In this document: one piece after another, positions 1 to 6,155 of the stretch | How positions within the stretch are numbered: position 1 is the first letter of the stretch | Layout: every line of letters starts with the position of its first letter | Source: Sphingomonas sp. | GTDB taxonomy: Bacteria; Pseudomonadota; Alphaproteobacteria; Sphingomonadales; Sphingomonadaceae | Direction: 5' to 3' | Assembly: GCA_030146605.1 (NCBI GenBank) | Contig: JASLBO010000576.1 | Coordinates: 1-7,672 of the forward strand | DNA length: 7,672 bases | The notes under the pieces: model-generated | The model's input: only the letters and a program-made list of their open reading frames with translations | What the model was told of the DNA's origin: nothing | Databases searched by the model: none | Made by a program: the position numbers and the translations under genes

Positions 1-1
1 G

Positions 2-508
2 CCTGAACGACAGCGGCAAATCGCGCAGCCAGTCGATCGTCTCAGGCCCCAGCGCCGCGGCGACGCGCGCGCCAAAGGCGTAATTGTCCTCACCGGGCGC
101 AGGCAAATCCGCGCCGAAGCTGCGCAAGGTCGCTACGGCGCCGTGATCGAGCCACATGCGTTGCGCGTGCGAATCGCCCTCCACCGCGTGGAGCAGCGCC
201 TGTTCGTGATTGCCGAGCAGGACATGGACGCGCGACGAATTCTGCTGGGCCGAGCGGAGGAAATCCACGACGCGGCGGCTGTCGGGGCCGCGATCGATGA
301 AGTCGCCGAGGAAGATCATCCGGTTCGGGATCGCCGGCCCGGTGGTGACGTGCTGCTCGATTGCCCGGATCAGCGTTTCGAGCAGGTCCCAGCGGCCGTG
401 GATATCGCCGATCGCGATCAGGCGCTGGCCATCGGTGCTCGCAGGCCGCCGCAGCCATCCGCGCGCGGGCGGCACCGCAAAGGGCTCGATGGTCACGCCG
501 ATCGCCAT
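2..508 (-). CDS. PPP-family metallophosphoesterase (serine/threonine phosphatase-like), C-terminus cut by window edge
   Basis: This is the N-terminal 169 residues of a calcineurin-like phosphoesterase of the PPP group; the rest lies beyond the left edge. The metal-binding signature motifs appear in order and at normal spacing: GDIHG at residues 34-38, GDFIDRG at 68-74 and GNHE at 99-102. Together they build the two-metal site used to hydrolyse phosphoesters. Bacterial relatives include protein Ser/Thr phosphatases and ApaH-like dinucleotide hydrolases, and the fragment does not decide between them. The ATG at 508 is the first possible start after an in-frame TAG at 518-520, so the 5' end is secure. 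About 30 residues precede the first motif, with no signal peptide, so a cytoplasmic enzyme is expected. It is divergent from the glycosyltransferase, with 186 bases between the starts. Nothing visible ties it to polysaccharide synthesis, so it may be an unrelated neighbour. Confidence 0.9.
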   Translation of the reverse strand, partial: MAIGVTIEPFAVPPARGWLRRPASTDGQRLIAIGDIHGRWDLLETLIRAIEQHVTTGPAIPNRMIFLGDFIDRGPDSRRVVDFLRSAQQNSSRVHVLLGNHEQALLHAVEGDSHAQRMWLDHGAVATLRSFGADLPAPGEDNYAFGARVAAALGPETIDWLRDLPLSFR

Positions 509-562
509 GGCGCTTCGCTACACGCGGCGTCCGGCGCCCGCCAGCGCTAACCCGCTATATCC

Positions 563-574
563 GGGGCATGCCCC
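563..574. repeat. 12-base perfect palindrome in the divergent intergenic region
   Basis: GGGGCATGCCCC reads the same on both strands. It sits between the divergent starts of the phosphoesterase (508) and the glycosyltransferase (695). Palindromes in such a position can be operators, but a GC-rich genome also produces them by chance. I recognise no known binding consensus. Confidence 0.3.
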
Positions 575-694
575 AAGTCCGGAAATGGGGCGGTCGCGGC
601 CCGACGCGCGCGCAATAAACCTCGCCAGCCGTTGCCACTCCCGAAGCCGCTCCCTAGGCGGGGGGCGCGGCAACCCAGCTGCGTCGGGGGACAC

Positions 695-2917
695 GTGGAT
701 CGGCCATTGATCAGCTTCGCGATCGCCAATTTCAATGGCGAGCGCTTCCTGCGCGATGCCGTGGCGAGCGCGTTGGGGCAGCGCGGGGTGACCGCCGAGG
801 TGCTGATCGTCGATGATCGCTCGACCGACGGCAGCTGGGCGCTGGCGCAGCGGCTGGCGGCCGAGGATGCGCGCGTGCGCGCGTTCCAGTTGCCGGAGAA
901 TGCGGGGCCCGGGGGGGCGCGCAACCACGCGATCGATCAGGCGCGCGGCACCTGGCTGGCGGTGCTCGACGGCGACGACCTGATTCATCCGGACCGCTCG
1001 CGGCGGCTGATCGAGGAAGCGACCCGCGCCGATGCGACGATGATCAGCGACGATTTGCTGGTCTTCGACCACGACCGGCCCGATGCGGTTGCCGGGCATC
1101 TCGACGGCCGCCGGCGGAGCGGCGATCCATGGATCACGCTGCGCGACTATCTCGACGAGACGCGGATGTACGGGCACCGGCCCAATCTGGGTTTCCTCAA
1201 GCCGGTGTTCCGGCTCGATTGGCTGCGCGATGCGGGGCTGCGCTACGACGCGCGGCTGCGTATCGCCGAGGATGACGATCTGGTGCTCCGCGCGCTGGCC
1301 GCGGGCGCGCGGTATCGGCTGATGCCCCGGCCGATGTATTTCTACCGCAAGCATGGCAGCTCGATCTCGCACCGGCTCTCGCCGGCGAATGCCGACAAGA
1401 TGCTCGCCGCGGCGGATCGGCAGCGGGTGGCGCTCGCGGGGCAGGCGCCGGCCGTGCAAGCCGCGTGGCGCAGCAAATATGGCGCGTTGCGGCGCGCCCG
1501 CGGGTTTGCGTGGTTCATCGACGCGCTCAAGCGGCGCGATGCGGGTGGGGCACTGCGCGCCGCGCGCGCCACGCCGGGGGGGCTGCTGCTGCTGCGCCAG
1601 CCGATCGCAGCCGCTTTCGGGCGGATGCTTGCGCGGGCATTTCCCCAGCCCAGGGCGCGCGAGACCGATCCAAAGGCAGTGTTGTTCATCAGCCGCCAGC
1701 GGCTGATGGGCGCGACCAACGGGAGTTCGGCCTATCTGCTCGGGCTGGCGCGCGCGGCGCGCGATGCCGGGCTGATGCCGCATCTGCTCCAGCCTTCGCC
1801 GGTTTTGTTCGGGCGCGTGCCCTTCTTTCGGTTGCGGCCCGAGATGGAGACGTTCGAGACGATCCAGGTCCGCGGCGGGCGCCGGATCGGCAAAATGCTC
1901 GTCGCGACGCGGCCCGCGATCTTCGCCGGCGCGGCGCACGGTGTTGCCACGCGGGTGCTGCGGCGGCTCGGCGCGAACGGTGCGTGGGTGGCCGAGCGCA
2001 AGGCGCCCTATGCGATCGCCGCGCCGTGGACGCGCGACGATCTGCTCTATGTCGCGCGGTTCGGCCGGGGGATGGGGCGCGTCGCGATCGCCGACTATGT
2101 CTTCCAGACCGAGGCCTTGCCCTATCTGCTCGATCCCGCGGTGCGGACGGCGATCGTGATGCACGATCTGTTCAGCGCCCGCGCCGGGCAGTTCGACAAG
2201 GGGCAGGGGGACAGCGTCGCGGCGCTCGACGAGGCGACCGAGATCGATTTGCTCGGCCGGGCCGACGCAGTGCTCGCGATCCAGGCGACTGAAGCGCTGT
2301 TCGTCAAATCCCATGTGCCCGGGACGGTGCCAGTGCTGGTGCCGATGGCGATCGACCCGGTCGCTGCGCCGCAGCCCGGCGATCCCGAGATTCTGCTCTT
2401 CGTGGGGAGCAACACCGCGCCCAATGTCCACGGGCTGCAGTGGTTCATCGACAGCGTCTGGCCCGCGGTCCGCGCCGCGTCGCCGCGCAGCCGGCTGCTT
2501 GTGGCGGGGACGGTCGGATCGGCGATCGCCAGCGCGCCCGAGGGCGTGGAGCTGCTCGGGCTGGTCGACGATCTGGCCGCGCTCTACCGCGAGGCGGGGA
2601 TTGTCGTCTCGCCTTTGCTCCACGGCTCGGGCCTCAAGATCAAACTGGTCGAGGCGCTGGCGCACGGCAAAGCGAGCGTGGTGACCGCGACGACGCTGCA
2701 AGGCGTCGAGACGCTCGTCGCGGACGCGGTGGTCCAGGCCGATGATGCCGGGGCCTTTGTTGAGGCGATCGGCGGGCTCCAGCGCGATTCCGCCAGCCGC
2801 GCCGCGCTGGCGGCCGAGGCACTGGCGGCGGCACGGCGGCATTTCGGTGCCGAGGCTGCGACCGCCGACTTTCGTGCATGGCTGATCGACGCGGTGGCGG
2901 GAACGGTTGAGTCTTAA
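695..2917 (+). CDS. Two-domain glycosyltransferase: N-terminal GT2 (GT-A fold) fused to C-terminal GT4 (GT-B fold)
   Basis: This 740-residue protein appears to carry two complete glycosyltransferases. Residues 1-250 are a GT2 domain: it opens with PLISFAIANFNGE, then shows DDRSTDGS at 40-47, the metal/nucleotide-binding LDGDD at 91-95 and the acceptor-side AEDDD at 191-195. Residues about 325-740 look like a GT4 enzyme. An N-terminal Rossmann half starts at KAVLFISRQ, and the C-terminal donor half starts at ILLFVGSN (566-573) and ends in HGSGLKIKLVEALAHGK (643-659). In this GT4 subgroup the second Glu of the usual E-x7-E motif is kept (Glu653) and the first is His643. No membrane helix or signal is visible, so it is expected on the cytoplasmic side, using nucleotide sugars to extend a lipid-linked glycan. 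The GTG at 695 was chosen because GT2 proteins start just before the PLIS strand; GGGGGA at 686-691 is a tightly spaced SD. TTG at 632 or 707 is possible. Sugars and linkages cannot be inferred. Confidence 0.88.
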   Translation: MDRPLISFAIANFNGERFLRDAVASALGQRGVTAEVLIVDDRSTDGSWALAQRLAAEDARVRAFQLPENAGPGGARNHAIDQARGTWLAVLDGDDLIHPDRSRRLIEEATRADATMISDDLLVFDHDRPDAVAGHLDGRRRSGDPWITLRDYLDETRMYGHRPNLGFLKPVFRLDWLRDAGLRYDARLRIAEDDDLVLRALAAGARYRLMPRPMYFYRKHGSSISHRLSPANADKMLAAADRQRVALAGQAPAVQAAWRSKYGALRRARGFAWFIDALKRRDAGGALRAARATPGGLLLLRQPIAAAFGRMLARAFPQPRARETDPKAVLFISRQRLMGATNGSSAYLLGLARAARDAGLMPHLLQPSPVLFGRVPFFRLRPEMETFETIQVRGGRRIGKMLVATRPAIFAGAAHGVATRVLRRLGANGAWVAERKAPYAIAAPWTRDDLLYVARFGRGMGRVAIADYVFQTEALPYLLDPAVRTAIVMHDLFSARAGQFDKGQGDSVAALDEATEIDLLGRADAVLAIQATEALFVKSHVPGTVPVLVPMAIDPVAAPQPGDPEILLFVGSNTAPNVHGLQWFIDSVWPAVRAASPRSRLLVAGTVGSAIASAPEGVELLGLVDDLAALYREAGIVVSPLLHGSGLKIKLVEALAHGKASVVTATTLQGVETLVADAVVQADDAGAFVEAIGGLQRDSASRAALAAEALAAARRHFGAEAATADFRAWLIDAVAGTVES

Positions 2918-2954
2918 GCCATTAGCGCGAACGGCCGGAAGCGGGTGGTTAGCG

Positions 2955-2996
2955 GAATGGCCGCTTTGAAGCGGCGGTTTGAGTAAGCGGACATTC
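2955..2996. repeat. Imperfect inverted repeat (12-base arms) with a competing inner hairpin
   Basis: The left arm 2955-2966 (GAATGGCCGCTT) and right arm 2985-2996 (AAGCGGACATTC) are inverted copies with one mismatch and an 18-base spacer. Inside, GCCGCTT (2960-2966) also pairs perfectly with AAGCGGC (2969-2975), and AGCGG at 2951-2955 can pair with CCGCT at 2961-2965. The same left arm can therefore form several alternative hairpins. It lies 37 bases after the glycosyltransferase stop, so it could act as a terminator or 3' stabiliser, although the T run after the inner stem is only three bases. It could also be one copy of a dispersed palindromic element. Confidence 0.45.
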
Positions 2997-3001
2997 GCTG
3001 T

Positions 3002-3030
3002 CGCGCCCTTAGGACGTCCGCACGCGCCCT
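3002..3030. repeat. Direct repeat of CGCGCCCT with 21-base period flanking an 8-base palindrome
   Basis: CGCGCCCT occurs at 3002-3009 and 3023-3030, exactly 21 bases apart (two helical turns). Between them, at 3012-3019, lies the perfect palindrome GGACGTCC. Same-face spacing upstream of a gene is typical of binding sites for a transcription factor, but the motif is short and GC-rich, and no matching regulator is known to me. Confidence 0.3.
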
Positions 3031-3170
3031 AATTTGGGTCGTTGAGCGCTCGCGCCGTTGAACCCGGAAGCTGCCATCTGAAGCTGCGTCAGTTGCAGCC
3101 CTCTCACCTCGATACCGCTTGGCTGACCATCGTAATACAAGCTTTACGTTCTTATAGTTACGGCAACAGA

Positions 3171-4184
3171 ATGAATGCACCTTCGTCCCCTCAAGCGATG
3201 CCGGCCGGCTGGTGCTGGCATGATCGACTGGAAGCTCTGACTGTTTGGACCACGGCGCTCTCGCGCGCCCAAGCACGCACCGTGACCGCCGCAGCTGTCG
3301 TCGTCGCCGGAGTCGCCGATTGTGCGACCGGGAATGCGCTGTGGTTCGGCCCGATCTACCTGCTGATCGTCTGCATGCCGGCCTGGACCTTGGGGTGGCG
3401 CGAGGCCGCGCTGACCAGCGCCGCGTGCGTGGCGGTATCGCTCGCGGCGAACGGGCTGGAGGCTTATCCGCTCGGGCACACTGCGATCGCCTGGAACATG
3501 GCCATGCGGATCCTCGCGGTGACGATCATCATCGTACTGATGTCAGGCACGCGCCGCTCGTACGATCGCGAATGGCATCGCGCGCGCAGCGATCCCTTGA
3601 CCGGGCTTGTCAACGAGCAGGCCTTCTACGACAACGCCGGTGCGGCTGCGAGGCATCGGGCGTGGGGCATACTCGCCTATGTCGACCTCGACGGCTTCAA
3701 GCAGATCAACGACCGCCACGGCCATGCCGCGGGGGACGAAGCACTACAGGCCTTCGCGAGCGGGGTCCGTGATTTGATTCGATCGAGCGACGTGTTCGCC
3801 CGGATCGGGGGCGACGAATTCCTGTTGTTCCTGCCGGTCGATAGCGAAGCCGAAGGCTACCGGCTCGCCAAGACACTACATCTGCAGATGAACTGTATGC
3901 AGACGCCGTTCGCGCTGGGCTGCAGCATCGGCGCCCTGGTGTTAAACCTGCGCGAAACCGGTGTCGACAAAGCCCATATCGGCGTTGCCGATCGATTGAT
4001 GTACGAGGCCAAGAACGAGGGCGGCGCCATCTGGATTCGCACTGCCGGCGTGCCGGAGTCGGCGGCTGGAGGGCCCCCGGCAGCAGCCAGGGATTACCAC
4101 GACAAAGCGGCCTGTCCGCAGTCGGCCCAGTACGTGCCGTGGGGTGTGGCCCGAACGGGGTGTCCGGTCGCGGCGAGTGGCTGA
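3171..4184 (+). CDS. Membrane-bound diguanylate cyclase (GGDEF domain)
   Basis: This 337-residue protein has four predicted membrane segments (about 36-54, 57-75, 79-94 and 106-126) followed by a GGDEF domain (about 136-290). The domain opens with the usual DPLTGL (141-146). It has DLDGFKQIND at 172-181, the intact active-site GGDEF at 213-217, and the inhibitory I-site RSSD at 204-207, exactly five residues before GGDEF. These features indicate an active enzyme making cyclic di-GMP from two GTP, with product feedback inhibition. The membrane part would be the sensor; I cannot assign it to a named sensor family. Residues after about 291 form an Ala/Gly/Pro-rich tail without recognisable structure. 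The ATG at 3171 was preferred over an upstream TTG at 3042 because the extension crosses the AT-rich gap and is not protein-like. c-di-GMP commonly controls exopolysaccharide production, so a link with the neighbouring genes is plausible but inferred. Confidence 0.9.
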   Translation: MNAPSSPQAMPAGWCWHDRLEALTVWTTALSRAQARTVTAAAVVVAGVADCATGNALWFGPIYLLIVCMPAWTLGWREAALTSAACVAVSLAANGLEAYPLGHTAIAWNMAMRILAVTIIIVLMSGTRRSYDREWHRARSDPLTGLVNEQAFYDNAGAAARHRAWGILAYVDLDGFKQINDRHGHAAGDEALQAFASGVRDLIRSSDVFARIGGDEFLLFLPVDSEAEGYRLAKTLHLQMNCMQTPFALGCSIGALVLNLRETGVDKAHIGVADRLMYEAKNEGGAIWIRTAGVPESAAGGPPAAARDYHDKAACPQSAQYVPWGVARTGCPVAASG

Positions 4185-4244
4185 TTGCCGCTGAATGCCT
4201 GCATTTTGTGCGGAAGCGGTCACACCCATTCTTGGGCCTACGCC

Positions 4245-5156
4245 CTAATTCGCTCTCTTGAACCGCCACGCCCGGATATAGTCGATCTGCATCGTCGCCG
4301 GGAATCGCGTCGCGGCATCGGGGTTGCCCGGCCAGCTTCCGCCCACCGCGAGATTGGCGAGCAGATACATTGGCTGGTGCATGTCCGCAGGCGTCGGCAA
4401 GGTCGCGGTTTTCACGCCGTCGATGAAATAGTCGATCGAGCGCGGCGTCCACAGCGCGGCATAGACATGGAAGTCCTGGCCCGTGCCGGCGATCGTCCCC
4501 GATTTGGTCGTCGCTTTCACCACAGTCGAATGCACGCTGTGGTACGCAGTGCCCGGCTTGTCGCCATGCGCTTCGAGGATGTCGATCTCGGGGGGCCATT
4601 TGCCGCTTGCCGGGAGCAGCCAGAAAGCCGGCCACAATCCCTTGCCGCCCGACCAGCGCGCCCGGATCTCGAAATAGCCATAGGTCTGCGCGAAGCGGCT
4701 ACGCGTCGAGATCAGCCCCGAACTGTAGCGCACGTTGCGCAGCGCGCTGTCGCGGGCGTCGGGAGACTCCGCCGCGACGGCAGCGTGCGCCGCTGCGATG
4801 GCCTGCGGAGACAAAGGCGCCGCCTCGATCGTAAGCGTGCCGTTGCCGAGGCGGAACGGATCGATGCCCAGCCCGAGGAACGCCGGATCGAAATAGAGCT
4901 GGAGTTCGCGATTGCCGTACAGGCTGCGCTTGGCGATCGTCGGCTGCTCGCGGCGCGGATCGTAAAAGCCGAAGATCCAGCGATTCTTGTCGAGCGCGGC
5001 GCCGTCAAACTCTTCGGCGAAGCTGGGGACGAGGCCCAGACCTGCCGGCGGTCCGGAGGGGGCGGGCCGGGGATTGCGGTCCTGCGCCGAAAGCGCCGCC
5101 ACCGTCGCGAGTGCGACCGCGGCGGCCCCGAGGAGCAATTTGGCGGCAGGTGACAT
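4245..5156 (-). CDS. Secreted glycoside hydrolase family 16 protein (beta-glucanase/laminarinase-like)
   Basis: This is a 303-residue GH16 enzyme. Residues 1-24 form a signal peptide (hydrophobic LLLGAAAVALATVAALSA, likely cut before QDRNP), so it acts in the periplasm or outside. The family signature EIDILE is at 190-195, giving nucleophile Glu190, assisting Asp192 and acid/base Glu195. Other GH16 features are the GYFEIRARW strand (160-168), GLWPAFWLLP (173-182), a histidine-containing strand after the active site (YHSVHS, 205-210) and the closing MQIDYIRAW (289-297). GH16 enzymes retain stereochemistry and cut beta-1,3/1,4-glucans or galactans, and some are transglycosylases. In an exopolysaccharide locus the likely role is to trim, release or clear polymer; the substrate is not readable from the sequence. 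The ATG at 5156 places the signal peptide at the start; a TTG at 5195 would add 13 residues before it and is less likely. It is convergent with the cyclase and divergent from the exosortase. Confidence 0.92.
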   Translation of the reverse strand: MSPAAKLLLGAAAVALATVAALSAQDRNPRPAPSGPPAGLGLVPSFAEEFDGAALDKNRWIFGFYDPRREQPTIAKRSLYGNRELQLYFDPAFLGLGIDPFRLGNGTLTIEAAPLSPQAIAAAHAAVAAESPDARDSALRNVRYSSGLISTRSRFAQTYGYFEIRARWSGGKGLWPAFWLLPASGKWPPEIDILEAHGDKPGTAYHSVHSTVVKATTKSGTIAGTGQDFHVYAALWTPRSIDYFIDGVKTATLPTPADMHQPMYLLANLAVGGSWPGNPDAATRFPATMQIDYIRAWRFKRAN

Positions 5157-5252
5157 GGCACCGCTGTGGTCGAGCCATGCCGGCCTGTCCAGCAACGCAT
5201 TGCCCGGTCAGCCGAATCGACTAAGAGGATTGTCTTTGGGGGTTCAAGTCTA
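5157..5252. promoter_or_regulatory. Divergent promoter region between the GH16 gene and the exosortase gene
   Basis: About 96 bases separate the two divergent starts. The part at 5218-5252 is less GC-rich than its surroundings and contains GGGGG at 5238-5242, a possible Shine-Dalgarno site ten bases before the GTG at 5253. Both genes most likely have their promoters here, which would allow shared control. No convincing -35/-10 pair was found. Confidence 0.35.
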
Positions 5253-6155
5253 GTGGCCGGGCATCGCGTATCGCTGGAATCGACCGCGCTGGTTCCGACG
5301 GCGCCGGCGCAGGACGCGCGGATGTCGCGCGCGGCGGGATGGGTGCTGCTCATGGCCGCTGCCGCGTGGCTGCTGCCGGCATTGTCGGGCCTCGCCACGC
5401 GGAGCTGGTCGACGCCGCAGGGCGCGCAGGGCCCGATCATCCTCCTGACCGGCCTCTGGGCATTGTGGTTCGAATATCGGCGCTCGCGGGGGCGCGCGGT
5501 TCCGGGGCATCTCGGCTGGACGATCTCGTGGTTCGCCGTTGCGATTTCGCTCTACGTCGCCGCGCGGATGATCGGGATGCTCTCGCTCGCCTGCCTCGCC
5601 GCGTGGCTGGGAGGCGTGGCGGCGCTCTACGGGTGCGTGGGCCGCGTGGTCCTGCGGCGGCTCGCCTTTCCGCTGGTCTATCTGCTCTGCCTCGTGCCCT
5701 TGCCCTATTTCGTCGAGATGGCGCTCACCGGCACGCTCAAGACCGGCGTCGCTTATTGGTCGGTCCGCGCGCTGGCGGCTCTGGGGTGGGACGTCGCGTA
5801 TAGCGGGAGCCTGCTCTACGTCGATCAGTTCGAATTGCTCGTCGAAGCGGCGTGCGCGGGTCTCAACTCGATCTTCAGCCTCACCGCGATCGGGCTGTTC
5901 TACATCTTCTGGCAGCGGCGGCGGCGCTGGCATGAAAGCCTGATCCTCGCGCTCGCGATCATCCCGCTCGCCATCTTCGCCAATATCGTGCGGGTGATGC
6001 TGCTGATCGCGCTCGTCCATTGGCATGGCGAGCAGGTGCTGGAGACCGCTGCGCATCCGGCGGCGGGGTTCCTGATGTTCGCGATCTCGCTGGCCTTGCT
6101 CGTCGCGCTGGACTGGGCGCTGCCCCGCCGTCCCGAAAGCGCACGCAATGACTGA
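5253..6155 (+). CDS. xrtV: Exosortase, probably the XrtV type
   Basis: This is a polytopic inner-membrane transpeptidase-like protein (300 residues) of the exosortase/archaeosortase family. The three family catalytic residues are present in context: Cys201 in VEAACAGLNS, Arg247 in IFANIVRVML and His268 in AAHPAAGFLMF. About eight hydrophobic segments surround them. Exosortases recognise proteins with a C-terminal tripartite sorting signal (short motif, membrane helix, basic tail) and process them during export, usually together with exopolysaccharide. The V subtype is assigned from the context (EpsI and the small accessory protein) and from general resemblance, not from a profile search. The start is uncertain. 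GTG at 5253 begins the coding-like sequence and leaves a normal N-terminal tail before the first helix. ATG at 5322, with AGGA at 5311-5314 seven bases before it, would give 277 residues. The end overlaps epsI by 8 bases, so the two are probably translationally coupled. Confidence 0.88.
   Translation: MAGHRVSLESTALVPTAPAQDARMSRAAGWVLLMAAAAWLLPALSGLATRSWSTPQGAQGPIILLTGLWALWFEYRRSRGRAVPGHLGWTISWFAVAISLYVAARMIGMLSLACLAAWLGGVAALYGCVGRVVLRRLAFPLVYLLCLVPLPYFVEMALTGTLKTGVAYWSVRALAALGWDVAYSGSLLYVDQFELLVEAACAGLNSIFSLTAIGLFYIFWQRRRRWHESLILALAIIPLAIFANIVRVMLLIALVHWHGEQVLETAAHPAAGFLMFAISLALLVALDWALPRRPESARND

Larger units (their letters stand above)
2918..3170. promoter_or_regulatory. 253-base intergenic region: repeat-rich left half, AT-richer probable promoter at the right end
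   Basis: No credible gene was found here. The left part (2950-3030) holds the nested inverted repeats and the spaced direct repeat listed separately. The right part (about 3127-3170) is clearly AT-richer than its surroundings, with TTATAGTTA at 3152-3160 as a possible -10-like element about ten bases before the ATG at 3171. No well-spaced -35 partner was found, and no clear Shine-Dalgarno sequence precedes that ATG. The region probably carries the promoter of the diguanylate cyclase gene, but its exact elements cannot be assigned from sequence alone. Confidence 0.35.

Noticed and set aside
632..694. Upstream TTG start of the glycosyltransferase
   Set aside because: The extra 21 residues are Arg/Pro-rich and GT2 domains normally begin a few residues before the PLIS strand, which fits the GTG at 695.
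518..2842. A 774-codon open frame on the minus strand opposite the glycosyltransferase
   Set aside because: It is rich in Arg, Pro and Gly with no recognisable domain, and it mirrors a gene with clear motifs. Long antisense frames are expected in GC-rich codon-biased DNA.
3042..3170. Upstream TTG extension of the diguanylate cyclase
   Set aside because: The added 43 residues cross an AT-rich, promoter-like gap and look non-coding; ATG at 3171 leads directly into a normal N-terminus.
4194..4207. AATGC/GCATT hairpin followed by TTTT between the convergent cyclase and GH16 genes, considered as a terminator
   Set aside because: The stem is only five weak pairs with a two-base loop, too unstable to call.
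4234..4245. GGGC/GCCC stem at the end of the GH16 gene, considered as a terminator
   Set aside because: It has four base pairs and no T run on either strand.
3706..4635. A 309-codon minus-strand frame spanning the ends of the cyclase and GH16 genes
   Set aside because: It overlaps two well-supported genes in the wrong frames and shows no family feature.
4185..5153. A 322-codon plus-strand frame opposite the GH16 gene
   Set aside because: It has Arg-rich composition without motifs, and the minus strand has a signal peptide and the EIDILE active site.
5166..5252. Upstream GTG extension of the exosortase
   Set aside because: The extension is encoded by less GC-biased sequence in the divergent promoter region and would leave very little space for the two promoters.
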